Of a DNA stretch of 64,000 nt, positions 1-11,031 are shown piece by piece. Origin of the DNA: Epiperipatus broadwayi (taxonomy: Eukaryota > Onychophora > Udeonychophora > Euonychophora > Peripatidae); assembly GCA_028023455.1 (NCBI GenBank), contig JAQFVV010000022.1, positions 10,993,100 to 11,057,099 on the forward strand, written 5' to 3'. Every line of letters begins with the position of its first letter. Positions within the stretch are counted from its first letter, which is position 1. A program made the translations under genes and the position numbers. Under the pieces are notes generated by a model. The model searched no databases. It worked only from the letters and a program-made list of their open reading frames with translations, and was not told where the DNA came from.

Positions 1-1090
1 ATTGTTTACAGATTATAGGGCTAATGTTTTCTTTTACTAAATATAATGGTAGGTTAACTATTTTTATCTGATGTTTTATCAGTGTTTTTACTTGATGTAG
101 TAGTTTAAATGTAGTACCGCTAACGTCTTCAGGCTTAATGTTTTCCTTCTTTATTGAAATATTAGCATAGTTAGCTGACAGTGCATTTTAATCTTTTTCA
201 GACACTATCAATATCCTTAATCCATTATCTATCTCCATGGTAATTTTTTTACTACAGATTTGTACTTATATCATAATTTGCTCCAACCCCATGACTTCCA
301 TATTTTTGACAACTTGTCTATTGGCTATTTTGCCTCCCCTATTTTTCTGCAACTGGGAGTTTTCATGACTATCTTCATTATCAGGTTTTCTACATACCAT
401 GTAAAATGATATTTAAGCTCACATTTAAAACATTTTCCACCTACAATCTTTTGCTCTGTGATCAGCTTTCCTACAGCAATAACAATTGGCTTTAACCTTC
501 TTTGTATATACTGATTTTTTTCTGGTTAGTCATTTGTTTTATAGACTGCTGTATTTAGGCTGTCATCTGTTTTATTTTTAAAAGCATGCCTATTCTAATA
601 TCACCTCATAGTTTAATACATTTTTTAATAGCCATTTAAAAATATAATGTCTGAACCTGTCATCAGACATATCTCAAAACAGTTGATCAAAATGCCAAAA
701 TTGCCATACTTACAATGTTTTTCCAATTCTTTAAGGGCTACATCATATTCTTTAATTTTCTCACCCTTCGCTTGCTTAATATTTTTTAATTTTAAACAAG
801 CTATATGATGAGATGGGGCAGATACTAAAATAGTTATTTAACTTTTTAATTATTCTCTCATATGGTACCTTGTTTGTTACTGCAGTTTGCATAATCTGTC
901 AGCTATTTCTATGACTTTGCTATATGAAAAGCATGGTTGCCGCTACCCTGCATTTATTGTCCTCTATTTCATTTAATTTGAAAAAATTCTCAATATGAGT
1001 TGTGTATAATGGCTTTTCAGCAGAATTGTTTACATCGAACTTTGAAATAAAGATCTGTCCAAATGTAGACATTTGTTTTTCTTCAATCAT
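1..1090 (-). pseudogene. Ty3/gypsy gag-protease remnant
   Basis: Minus-strand frames read as a decayed gag and early protease of a Ty3/gypsy LTR retrotransposon that runs off the left edge. A start near 1090 (MIEEKQ) leads into a gag-like stretch (ISKFD, then HIENFFKLNEIED). Around 720-790 there is EKIKEYDVALKELEKHC, typical of the gag core. At 443-484 a clean zinc knuckle is visible, CYCCRKADHRAKDC, which fits CX2CX4HX4C. A second knuckle (CFKCELKYH) follows in another frame and lacks its last Cys. Near 170-230 the protease start reads MEIDNG, where an active enzyme would have DTG or DSG. Several frameshifts and stops make it non-functional. The knuckle plus protease order supports the family; the clade is not resolved. 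Confidence 0.62.
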
Positions 1091-1155
1091 TGCTGACTCA
1101 AAATTAGAACTTGACTGCCAATTTTCCTTATGCCCTTATGGCTAGATTTGAATTG

Positions 1156-1166
1156 CAACTGCGCCA
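1156..1166 (-). other. possible primer binding site of the gypsy remnant
   Basis: On the minus strand TGGCGCAGTTG lies about 65 bp upstream of the presumed gag start. LTR-retrotransposon primer binding sites begin with TGG just after the 5' LTR. A matching LTR end could not be defined, so this rests on position and the first bases only. Confidence 0.3.
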
Positions 1167-1661
1167 AAATTTGCTATGTTTTCAACTCCTAATTCCCTTA
1201 TATGAAAAGCCCTATATTATTTAGGAGTAAGAAGGCAACTAATTTTTGTGGTTTAATGGAGGACAGAATAAACCAGTGATCCAAAATGTTTATAATTACA
1301 CTATTTTAATTACTATACAGAAAAAGAATCAGAACTAATTCCTTTTTATGTTGCTTCTCAAGTATTCTATAGTCAATAATATGTTAAAAAATACATATCT
1401 ACAAACAACAAAGATTATACAAAGTATATAATTATCATAAAAAACACTTTTTCAGCAAATTATATTTTTTGCCCTTTTCAATATGTCTCCAGATTACCAC
1501 CATTTAAAGTACATACAGCAACAGCTATATTAATACATGAAAGAAGACAGATAAACAAATAGATATCCGACATGATCTATTATGTAATATTTATGCAATC
1601 ATATTACACAATTAACCTATTATACAAGTTGCATGGATATATAGCCACATATATTAATTAA

Positions 1662-2592
1662 CTATCCATTCTTTAACCATTTATTATTCAACATAATGGA
1701 TATTTTGTATATATTCATACAATTGTTTTTATTATATATGATATAGTTTGTTTCATATATTTTATGTTTATTAACATTTTTAATATAATCTAGAATGCTT
1801 ATATTATCAATGCAATTTATTTTATGTCCATAGTGTAAATAATGAACGTATAGCGCAGATCTATCATTTCTCTTAGCAATAGCATCATTGTGTTCTTTAG
1901 CTCTTTCTCCCAATTGCTTTGCCGTCTGGCCATAGTAAACCATATTACAAAAATTACATCTAATTTTATAAACCATTCCTCTCTTGTATTTTACTTCATC
2001 TTTTATTCTACAATTAGTTATTAATTTATCTAAATTTTTGCTATTAGCCCATCCCATATTAATGTTTTTATCTATATGATTTTTACTTTTTTTATTTAAT
2101 ATTTTATATACACTAGGCAAATATGAAATTTTTATCCATTTCTTTTGTTTATTAGTCCTACATCTGTTATTATCGGTGCTATTTACGTTATTTTGTGAAA
2201 ATATATTGTCAATACTCTGCACCGTGTATCCATATCCCACATATATGCCTGTTTAAATTCATTCTTCTGTAATATAGCAATATTTCTATCTGTATTAAAT
2301 CTATCATTCTTATATTTAAAATTCTTTATTACACTCATCTTTTGTATCCATGGTTGTTTCGAATCTATTGATATAATTTTCCTTAATTTATCATCTTTAA
2401 TAAAATGCTTAAGTATAATATCATTATTTTGATTTAAACTAATTTCAATATCTAAATACCTTATTTCATTATCAATTTCTTTCATAGTAAACCTTATGTT
2501 ATCAACATTATTATTAAATTGTTAATATAATTTATATATTGCCCTCTTATTACCAATTATCAAACTATCATCTACATATCTAAAATAATGTA
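1662..2592 (-). pseudogene. Penelope-like element 1: RT C-terminus plus GIY-YIG endonuclease
   Basis: This is the 3' half of a Penelope-like retroelement on the minus strand. At 2567-2578 the reverse transcriptase catalytic box is intact as YVDD (context RYVDDSLIIGN). After a stop, the thumb/linker follows at 2183-2485 (EIRYLDIEISL). After a frameshift near 2200, the GIY-YIG endonuclease follows: VYKIRCNFC then MVYYGQTAKQLGERAKEH, with the CX2C pair typical of PLE endonucleases. The C-terminus ends at the stop at 1662. The N-terminal two thirds of the RT are missing, which fits 5' truncation. PLEs use the GIY-YIG nuclease to nick the target for primed reverse transcription. This copy is dead because of the truncation, stop and frameshift. 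Confidence 0.85.
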
Positions 2593-2637
2593 GTATTTTT
2601 TTTTTAATTATCCTAACTGCAGGAATTTGCATTTAGG

Positions 2638-2687
2638 GCTATGCACAAAAATACCATCGTTTTTGGGAATTTCCTCGTGTGCATAGC
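2638..2687. repeat. short hairpin with 10-bp perfect arms
   Basis: GCTATGCACA at 2638-2647 and its exact reverse complement at 2678-2687 enclose a 30-base loop. It sits just upstream of the truncated PLE 1 and may be the end of a tiny inverted-repeat element. No target duplication was found. Confidence 0.4.
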
Positions 2688-2699
2688 TCAAAACTACAT

Positions 2700-3592
2700 A
2701 TAAAAATGTAATTTTTTTTTTATTAACCTTCATGTAAAAAGTACATTTATAGTTGATATACTTTACAATTACATAGTACGAAAAAAATATAGATCAATTT
2801 TTTAAAAATAGAGGGCGAAAAGTTGTGGCTGCTAAAAGTCAGTTTTACCTAATATTGTATATAAGTTTCTTTTCTCCCATATGTTGATGAAGAAAATAAT
2901 GGAATATTTTACTCGGAGGTCCAAGTTGTTTGAATGGTCTATATTATCGTTAGATTACTGGAAAGTGACAGACAGTGGATAGAAAGATAACAGAGAAGGA
3001 TAAAAAGGGCCCATTCAAAATTCATAAACTGTGCACTCATTCATTCTGATGTCAATTTCATTCCATGGCTGATTTTCTGATTCCAAACTACCAGCTGCAC
3101 ATTAAAGCATTGTTGAAATAAGCTGTGTGGAGAAGAAATTTTACTAAGATTCCTGAATGTGATAAAATAAATTTTCAATACTCGGAGTCATAACAGTTTT
3201 AATGTTTTACTCCAGTAATGGACTAATTACCATGCAAGGATAGTAGCACACTAGTTGGAAGACTTTGAGTATGGAATCTGACCCAGTAAATGTAGAAATT
3301 TGTAGAAGTATCCCACAATAGTCTCTATGATGCCAGTAAAGGAAAGAAAATTAATGACTCCAACAAATCACTGAAGACTAATGACATGTGACCTGCAATA
3401 TGTCACCGAGCTGCTGTAACTATTATTCCAGTTTCCACTATAAATGAGAAGAAATCTGATCATCAGATGGAACTTCTGAAGACTTCTGTAACAGAAAAAA
3501 AACTATCTGAAATCACAAGACTTATGACTTTAAATGTTTTATCGGTAACATATTCATATTATAATATTAAATGTTGGAACTATAAAGACTAA
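2700..3592. other. no recognisable gene
   Basis: AT-rich sequence with no long open frame, no repeat that I could match elsewhere in the window and no motif. It separates two unrelated PLE fragments. Confidence 0.5.
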
Positions 3593-3796
3593 ATTGCAAC
3601 AAGATTAAGACAGCATTTAAACAATAAAAATTCTGCTGTTTATGGTCATATGAGTAAATGTAAACATAAAATTTTAAAATAGAATCTTCATATTAGATCC
3701 TGTTATGAAGGAATTATAAAGGAAGGAATTTATATTAATAGAATAAAACCTGTAATGAATAGAATGTTAATTGAAAAAAAGAAGATAATAAATTGA
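3593..3796 (+). pseudogene. Penelope-like element 2: endonuclease C-terminal fragment
   Basis: A 68-codon frame with one internal stop reads TRLRQHLNN, then SAVYGHMSKC, then IKEGIYINRIKPVMNR before the terminal stop at 3794-3796. This matches the C-terminal part of PLE GIY-YIG endonucleases, where a catalytic-helix Arg region (RLRxH) is followed by a conserved His and a final IKE motif. The GIY and YIG strands are absent, so only the tail is left. It differs in sequence from PLE 1, PLE 3 and PLE 4, suggesting a separate lineage. The AT-rich sequence after the stop, up to about 4060, is probably its 3' UTR. Confidence 0.65.
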
Positions 3797-4243
3797 TTTA
3801 ATTAAATATCTATAGGGGATTTTTTTAAAGAAAGATATGTAAGAAACGAATGTAATGAAAAGTTAAGATTGTTTGTTAGAAGAGTTTTAAGATAAGAGAT
3901 ATTTGTATTTGTTATATGTATTATGGAATATTTGTATTTATAGTTTTTTATGTATTTTTTAGTTGTTCATTAGTAAAGACTATAAAATAATATAGTTAAA
4001 ACATTGTAGTATATTATTGTACATTATAAAAGTTCATATTATAATAAATCAAGATTTATAAATAAGTTTGTATGTGGTTTGTTGTATATATACTGAAATT
4101 AATGGACTATTTTTAAAATAGAAGATTGTGTTTGTTATTTTTTAATTTATTACGAAGATCTTAGGCAAAAAAACTGAAAATATATTAATTGTTGTAATAT
4201 GTTTGATTTGTAAATCTATATATAGAATCACTAATATATATCT

Positions 4244-4404
4244 ATAGATTGTAAAAGACCCAGAAAGAGACCACATGTGAGATGGATGGATGAAATAAGA
4301 AAGTGTGCAGGGGTAATGTGTAGAAGAGAAGCTAAAGATTGGAGATGGACTGAACTTGGAGAGACCTTCATCCTGCAGTGGATTGATAATGGTTGATGAT
4401 GATG
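4244..4404 (+). mobile_element. 5'-truncated RTE LINE 3' end with 11-bp TSD
   Basis: The plus strand encodes the extreme C-terminus of the RTE ORF (CKRPRKRPHVRWMDEIRKC) followed by the family's short 3' end with TGATGATGA repeats. It is flanked by a perfect 11-bp direct repeat AATATATATCT at 4233-4243 and 4405-4415, the mark of target-primed reverse transcription. Only about 160 bp were copied. The same 3' end closes the RTE copies near 52.1, 61.3 and 62.1 kb, so all belong to one family. Confidence 0.85.
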
Positions 4405-4829
4405 AATATATATCTGTAACAAACTTATGTATGTATTTTTTGTTAATAATTGTTAAATTGTTTTATTAATTCATTTTGTTTGTTTTGTAACTATTACAAA
4501 CATTATAACTTCAATACACATATGCTAGTTCGTAAATCATTCACAATTCTGAGATAACATGCAAACCACTGGGGAATATGCTGGGATATCAATAATTTGC
4601 ACTAATGGTGATCATTATTTCACTAATATTCTAAATGGATTTTCTTTTTAGGAGGTCTGGTGCCTTTGAGTTTCTTTTTTATTGAAACATAAAACAAATA
4701 AAATACTGTTAGGAGTACTTGTGATTATAAATCCCAATCATCACCATCACATTGTTGTATATAATTCTTTTATTTAAATCTAGATTTATGATATATATAT
4801 ATATGTCGATCATTTAATATTTTATATAT

Positions 4830-4870
4830 TTTAAGTACCCTTGGTTCCGGGTTCAAACCTGTACTAATAG
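4830..4870 (+). other. isolated tRNA-type B-box
   Basis: GGTTCAAACC at 4850-4859 is a perfect pol III B-box consensus in the context GGTTCCGGGTTCAAACC. No convincing A-box or cloverleaf surrounds it, so it is probably a fragment of a tRNA-derived SINE or chance. Confidence 0.25.
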
Positions 4871-5171
4871 TCAAAGTTACCATTACAATATATAATATCT
4901 TGATAGTCAGTCTACCATTATTAATAATATAAAAACACTAACTGAGAACAAAATAAATTAAATAAATAGAGTATAATTTTAATGCATGTTATAATCATGG
5001 ATATCAATAAGTCTTTTATAACCATGAAAAGGTATATAGGAAGATTTTGACTCTGGTATTGTTAAAATAATGTGCAAAGAAAGGAATGACAGAAAATGAA
5101 AGATCAAAGAGACTTAGTTTATTGTGCAAAATGAATTCATAATGAAACAAAGAGCCAATAGTGTTCACATT

Positions 5172-5520
5172 AACAAAAAATGGTCTCTTAAATCCTTAAC
5201 AATAAACTTCAAACTTATTGATGACCATGATTACCATGTTAGACATCAAAGGTATAATGAAAAATAGTATCTTAATTCCTTAACAATAAATTTCAAAACT
5301 TATTGACAACCATGATTATGATGCTTAGACATCAAAGGTATAACAAAAATGGTATCTTAACTTCTTAACAATGAACTTCAAGCTTATTGACAAATATGAT
5401 TACGATGTTAGACATCGAAAGCACAGTATAACAAAACATGGTATCTTAATTCATTAACAATAAACTTCAGTCTTATTGACAATCATGATTATGATGTTTA
5501 GACATCAAAGTATAATAGTT
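5172..5520. repeat. imperfect tandem repeat, about 84-89 bp x 4
   Basis: Four head-to-tail units each contain GGTATCTTAATTCCTTAACA, then a block like AACTTATTGACAACCATGAT, then TTAGACATCAAAGG. The shared GTATCTTA word starts near 5183, 5267, 5352 and 5441, so the period is 84, 85 and 89 bp. Units differ by scattered substitutions and small indels. No coding capacity or element ends were seen. Confidence 0.8.
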
Positions 5521-6846
5521 TAATTTATTTTGTTCTCTGTTATAGTGTTTTATATATATGTAAATGAATGACATTCAGCTTCATTATTCAAAAACATTAT
5601 ACTGTCTTTATGTTATTTTAAATAAAATATATACAATTATTTCCAGATATTAAACCAGTGATTCTAACCTTTCCCCTTCTTCCTCTTTATATACTTTGTA
5701 GATGTATAATTTGTTGGTTTATATAATGATTTCTAGTGTATATTAATTACTTTAAATTGTATACATTTCTCTCAATAAAATGATTATAAGGTGTTGAATA
5801 TTGTGTTGAAAAGTTATCTTGGAGTAGAGTTATCATGCTTTTAGATTTATACACATGTGTTAAAAACTGTTATGGTGCTGGTTATCATTATATAACAGTA
5901 CTCTGATGATCATTGTGATATCCTGGTTGAAAAACACCCCACTAAGCATTAATAGCTTATCCTTTATTTTAATTTTTTTTTTTGAAAGTTTTTTCTCCTA
6001 ATCTTAAAGAGCTATTAAATCAAGAGTAAAAATTTGGCATACATTAAATCTAATATCACACTTAGAACATGTATATGCATGTCTAAACAAAAACATTCTA
6101 GTGTCAATGCACCAGATGTCATAAATTTTTATCACATCATAATACAAAAGACTCTTATGATAGAGGGAATCCAGATGAAACTTGTTCCTTTTCAGATATT
6201 TTAAGAATAATTTTTAAGTAAATTTGGGATTTTTCAGATAGCTGATTTATAGCTGATCTTAGTAATTATCCGATTATTAGCTCGAAATGGATGTATAACT
6301 ATTTTTAGTCAGAGAGTAAAACAAGAATGGGAAACTGCTCAGTTTTATTCCCAGCTATTGACTAAAGCTGATGAGCAATTATTTTCTCTTTTATCTATGT
6401 GTATAATATAATTATTAACAAAGAATAAAGTAATATAGAATTAAAAATCATATATACATGAATAGTAACCATCTTTGTTTATGCATGTTTGTATGTTAAG
6501 TGTGAGATAAACTTAGGAAATGTATTGTATTTAAGTAAATTTTTTTTACAAACTTCTATAATTTATTTTTAGAAAGAAATGAACTTCGCTAGAAGTATGC
6601 AACATAAAAAAAACTTACATATACTAAAAAAATTTATAACAGCAGAAAAAAGTAGTACTAAATTTTAATTTGAGACATGATAATATATATTAAAAAAAGA
6701 TAAAAATACTTAGAACTGAATATCTGGAATATGGTGGGAAAAGAGTTGATGATATGAAAAAAAAAATGTAACTGAGAATTGGAAAGAGAAGCTGTATAAG
6801 AGAACAAGTCTTACCAATTCCAAGATGATGTTATTATTTTATTATT

Positions 6847-7150
6847 AAACCACTAAACATCACATGATCACCATATCATGCTAGCTCATAAGTGTTAGTA
6901 AACAGGCAAAAACTCTTCATATAGTAGCACCACCTTGTGCTAGCCAGAGTAATCATTAGATTCTAAGATCTAGGTGCAGTGTTCTCAGATCCAAGGCTCC
7001 TCACTGATGAAGGCCAAAGCCAGAAACTAGTCTGGGGCTATTGGATGAGTAGGCACTAGATAGGGATTTTATGCACAAGCCTTCTGGCATCCATTGATTA
7101 CTCTGGTTAGCACAAGGTGGCACTACTATATGGAGAGTTTTTGCCTGTTT
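6847..7150 (+). mobile_element. hammerhead-bearing repeat unit, copy A
   Basis: Copy A of a dispersed family. A left arm (AAACATCACATGATCACC to CCAGAGTAATCA, about 6847-6955) is roughly the reverse complement of sequence at 7098-7150 (TTGATTACTCTGG to GCCTGTTT), so the ends fold back on each other. The centre holds a hammerhead-like motif (6984-7049). It splits the decayed RTE reading frame, with a rough 13-bp repeat (TTATTTTATTATT versus TTATTTTGATATT) on the two sides that could be an aged TSD. The unit encodes no protein. It could be a PLE terminal repeat, a retrozyme-like element or a fold-back element; the TSD lengths seen in other copies favour retrotransposition. Confidence 0.75.
6984..7049 (+). 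ncRNA. candidate type I hammerhead ribozyme (copy A)
   Basis: The strand can be folded as a hammerhead. Core CTGATGA is at 7004-7010. Stem II is GGC/GCC with loop CAAA, flanked by an A-A mismatch. GAAA follows at 7023-7026. A minimal stem III is AC-TA-GT (7026-7031), and the predicted cleavage is after C7032 (GTC). Stem I pairs TCCTCA before the core with TGGGGC after the site (five pairs, one mismatch at the end), then an internal loop, then ATCCAA with TTGGAT, then CTC with GAG. All invariant core bases are present. Hammerheads with very short stem III are known from Penelope-like elements. The A-A at the base of stem II is a weakness, and activity is untested. Confidence 0.6.
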
Positions 7151-8056
7151 ATTTTGATATTGGAAAGAAAGTTGTTTTAATAATAAGAAAAAGATAGCAT
7201 TATTACTAAAATGAGAAATGATATGATGAAATGTATGAAAGATGTTTACAAATAACTATATAGTAATAAAGAAACAAAAATTAACCTTACACTTATAACA
7301 TTTTTCGAGAATCCAAGTATTTCAAATGAAGTGATGAGTCATGCTATCAAATCTTTGAAGAATAAAATATTTTCAGGGAATAAGAGAATTATTATTGATA
7401 TCCTAAAAAAGCAGGCAAAGAAATAGTTTTTTGAGCTATATATCAAATTAAAGATATATAAAATGACTGGTGATATTTAAGACCGGTGAAAAAGTTATTA
7501 GAAATTAGAGACTTGATCATTCTTCTGTCACTTTTATACAAGATACTACAATTAGTATCAAACTTTCTGATTTCACAACTTTAACACTATCCAGTTTAGG
7601 GAATTCATTAATGATTATTTATTAATGATTTATTAGGTTGGAAGTTATTATGGTATTCATAACTGAGATACATCTATTTTTTATTTACACAGCATGAAAT
7701 GTGTCTTAGGCTCAATCACTATTTATTTCTTTCAAGAATGTGTGATGATAGATGTTTTAACTATATATAAAATAAGATTTTTAGTAAGATCGTTGCAACT
7801 CATCTATAGAGAACATTGGAATCAAACCAACCAATGAAAGAATCTAGATTTAAAAATAGTTCATATGTGAACATTAATAAAAATAGTTATTGAAATAACT
7901 TTTTATGCAGTTTTACAGAAAGTATTTTGTGGATTAAAAGGGCAATCTAAAGAAATAAAAAAGTGATCTTATTTAAGTCATTTAGATTTTCAAATAATAT
8001 AGTTGTTTTGTATGCTTCAGATTTTCAGGAAATATAAGAGCTATCAGATAAAGGCA

Positions 8057-8227
8057 AAAAGAAAAAAGAAGCAAAATAGAAGCAAATACTAAAGAAACTA
8101 AAGTTTAATTCACAAAAGAAAAAAGAAGCGAAATAGAAGCAAATACTAAAGAAACTAAAGTTTAATTCACAAAAGAAAAAAGAAGCGAAATAGAAGCAAA
8201 TACTAAAGAAACTAAAGTTTAATTCAC
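8057..8227. repeat. 57-bp tandem repeat x 3
   Basis: Three adjacent 57-bp units start at 8057, 8114 and 8171. Units 2 and 3 are identical, and unit 1 differs at a couple of bases. Each contains AGAAGCGAAATAGAAGCAAA and ends in GTTTAATTCAC. The period is 19 codons, and the array lies in the former RTE coding region between the RT palm and the C-terminal domain. Near identity of the units shows that the expansion is far younger than the surrounding decay. Confidence 0.9.
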
Positions 8228-9485
8228 AAAAGAATACAAATAAAAATTGATAGTAATGAATTAGAAGAAATTAACAATTATAAATCTGTTGATTAGGTTA
8301 TTAATATAGATGGTAATTTAATTCATGAAATTAAACATACAATTAAACTTAGTTGGAGTGCTTTTGGTAGAAATAAGTTAATATTCCCAAAAAATGTGCC
8401 TATGTGTTTCAAAGTGTTTTACCATTTCTTATATATAAGCCTGAGACATAGATGCTTAACAAAAGACTAATACAAGAACTTCAGATCACATAGCAAGATA
8501 TGAAAGGACATATTTCAGAAACATTAGAGATCAAAAACAAAATATGTGGGTGAGAAAACAAATAGGTAAAGATACAACTGAAAGGATTAAAAGATTAAAA
8601 TGGAACTGAACTATATTTCTCTAGATGATAATAGATGAACAAATGAAATCTTAAACCAAGCCCCCAAGAGATGGCAAAAAATCCAGAAAATGATTACATA
8701 TGAGATGGGTGCATGAAAAAAGTTTATTAGAATGATATGATGAAGAGATGCCATGAATTAGAAACTGCATGAGATCTTCAGTCAGAAATGGATGAATTAT
8801 GATTGAAAATGGCGATGCCAACATAATTAAATGTACATAATAACAAAAAAAAACAGACTAGAGAAATTGATTTTTTTTATCTCACTTATCTTTTTTTTTT
8901 TTTCAAATATATACATTATGGTAACAATCTATTTTTATTAGTTCTTGTGGCATATAAAATCAATAATGATTAATATGTTTCTCATCTTTCATATGTAAAA
9001 TCCAGTTCATAGACCTTAGATAATTTGAAATAAATTTCAATGACACTTCTCAGAAAGGAAACATTTTATTAAATCTTGATTATTTTCCAAGTCAGTTTAT
9101 ATTTCACCACTTTAATTTATTGATTGTCTTTCAAACTTATTAAATGCATATATTATTATTGTCTAAAAATAAAACATTGTACAAAACATTTCTTGACAGT
9201 TTCATTCCAATATGAATATATAAGTATAAATAATTACATGCAGCACTATTACTAATCATAACATTAATGAGTACACAGATCTTCAAATTGAATATATATA
9301 AAATTTAAATGGAAGTAATAACACTTTAGGAAACTAATAAAAATCACATGATCACTATTTCTTATGCTTGCTTATAACTGTTATTAAAACAGACAAAACT
9401 CTCTTTACATATTGCCACTCAGTGCAAGCCAGAGTAATCAATGGATGCCAGAAGGCCTATGCATAAAATCCCCATCTAGTGCCTA

Positions 9486-9552
9486 CTCATCCAATATCTC
9501 CAGACTAGTTTCTGGCTTATGGTCTTTGTCAGTGAGGAACCTTGGATCTGAG
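9486..9552 (-). ncRNA. decayed hammerhead motif (copy B)
   Basis: Minus-strand counterpart of the copy A motif. GAAACTAGTC and both stem I segments are retained, but the core reads CTGACAA, so the invariant G8 is lost. Cleavage activity is not expected. Confidence 0.5.
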
Positions 9553-10131
9553 AGCACTGCACCTAGATCTTAGGATCTAATGCAATCCTCCAGCAGCCAC
9601 CTTTTACATCTACTTAACTACAAAACTATAAGTCTTAAATTGAAAATATGATAATATTTTCAATCCAAGCTCATTAGCTTATATAGTCATATAGGTCTGA
9701 ATTCAGTTCAGTACCTATACATTTTGATGACAACCAAACCACAAGCCATAAACTAGTTTGGGGATATTGGATGAGTAGGCACGAGATGGGGATTTTATGC
9801 ACAAGCCTTCTGGAATCCATTGATTACTCTGACTTGCACTGAGTGGCAATACGTGTAGAGAGTTTTGCCTGTTTTAATAACAATTATAAGCAAGCATAAG
9901 AAATAGTGATCATGTGATGTTTATTGGCTTAAAACCAATCCTGCCTAATAGGATAGTGATGGCTACGGTTATTAAAGAACCAAAGTCAACAAAATGTATA
10001 GGTACTGAACTGAGTTCAGGCCTATATTACTATATAAGCTAATGAGCTTGGATTGAAAGTATTATAGCATTTTCAAATTAAGACTCATAGTTTTGTATCA
10101 AGTAGAGATAAAAGGTGGCTGATGCAGTGCT

Positions 10132-10198
10132 CTCAGATACAAGGCTCCTCACCGATGAAGGCCACAAGCCAGAAACTAGTTTGGGGATATTGTATGAG
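10132..10198 (+). ncRNA. decayed hammerhead motif (copy C)
   Basis: Same fold as copy A with GGC/GCC stem II and GAAACTAGTT, but the core reads CCGATGA (U4 changed to C). Position 17 is T, which is still allowed. It is probably inactive because of the core change. Confidence 0.5.
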
Positions 10199-10490
10199 CA
10201 GGCACTAGATGAGGATTTTATGCACAAGCTGTCTGGCATCCATTGATTACTCTGGATTGTCCTGAGTGGCAATACATATAGAGAGTTTTGCCTGTTTTAA
10301 TAACTTTAGGAAACAATGTGTAAAAAGCATTCATTTGCCAATTTCAAATACATTACACTGTGTATTTAATATTTACAATTGACATTTTGTTAAAAATGAG
10401 ATTGTTTTTATCTTCTAAAAGTTCAACTATTATTTCAGAATAGCTTTTGTCACATTTAAATCAGGTTAATATACAAGTTTCACTATTTAT

Positions 10491-11030
10491 TTACAACTTC
10501 AGTAAATGAAGATATTTACAATTTATATACCCCCTTTCTTGTAGTGGCTTAATTATTAATTTATAATTTAATACACTGTTATCTCTTGTAATAATTAAAT
10601 CTAAATATTTAATATTTTTGTTCTGTTCCTTTTCAATAGTCCATTTCAAACCATTTAACTTATTTAATTCATCTGCAAGCAAATTTATAGTACCAGTATT
10701 TCCACAAACAAAAACATCATCCACGTATCTTTTGTAAATTTTAATATCTCCAAAAGTACACATTTAAAATACTACTCTCATATGTAGATAAAACAAAATT
10801 GCAAACTTGTGCAATTACAGGCAGACCCATAGGTCAATCTGTAGACATTTTATAATATTGACCTTCAAAAGATGCAACAATGTTATCATTAAAAAATGTT
10901 AAAGAATCAACAATGAACTTTATCATATATTTACAAATACTTTTACTTTTTAATGTTTGTTCAATTATTTTTATGGAATTCATTCTGTTAATAGATCCAT
11001 ACATTTCTGTTACATCCAATGAAGCAATAA
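10491..11030 (-). pseudogene. Penelope-like element 3, left (inverted) half: RT palm
   Basis: The minus strand encodes two RT segments of a PLE. Motif A is DVTEMYGSINRMNS near 10975-11019. The intact catalytic YVDD box (RYVDDVFVCGNT) is near 10700-10745, followed by YLDLIITRDN. A stop and frameshift separate them. The segment is the mirror image of 11053-11555, so the two make a head-to-head inverted repeat with about 515-bp arms and a 22-bp centre. The left half stops at the RT thumb and has no endonuclease. It preserves the catalytic Asp pair that the right half has lost. Confidence 0.8.
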
Positions 11031-11031
11031 T

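Larger units (their letters stand above)
6727..8830 (+). pseudogene. decayed RTE LINE, interrupted
   Basis: Plus-strand fragments align by eye with the better preserved minus-strand RTE copy at 52-56.7 kb. At 6727-6845 there is the pre-RT linker (NMVGKE, ENKS). After an inserted repeat at 6847-7150, the linker resumes (FDIGKKV, then DSIITKMRNDMMK, LYSNKE). At 7300-7420 comes the first RT block (EVMSHAIKSLKN, then IIIDILKK). The RT C-terminal region is at 8290-8400 (INIDGNLIHEIK, LSWSAFGRN). Dense stops and frameshifts show long decay. A 57-bp tandem expansion at 8057-8227 lies inside the former coding region. The 3' end near 8830 lacks a clean TGA tail. Confidence 0.75.
9335..10302. mobile_element. 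composite of three hammerhead-bearing units (copies B and C) with TSD
   Basis: One minus-strand unit (9335 to about 9720, almost 390 bp) is joined to a partial plus-strand unit (about 9722-9945) and a further plus-strand unit (about 9960-10302). The longest units share ATGTATAGGTACTGAACTGA, a stretch with AGCTAATGAGCTTGGATTGA, GATAAAAGGTGGCTG, the hammerhead core, GGCATCCATTGATTACTCTG and GTTTTGCCTGTTTTAATAAC. The whole block is bracketed by the 12-bp direct repeat ACTTTAGGAAAC at 9323-9334 and 10303-10314. It therefore looks like a single insertion of a pre-arranged inverted multimer. It lies about 190 bp from the palindromic PLE 3, consistent with being that element's terminal sequence. Confidence 0.7.

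Noticed and set aside
4850-4859. tRNA gene
   Set aside because: Only a B-box is present; no acceptor stem or anticodon arm could be drawn here or at 43776-43785.
5172-5520. CRISPR array
   Set aside because: The repeats are contiguous and diverged, without unique spacers, and the DNA is eukaryotic.
9722-9770. Further hammerhead copy at the composite's middle unit
   Set aside because: The core region is rearranged (GATGACAACC, CCATAAAC), so no hammerhead fold remains.
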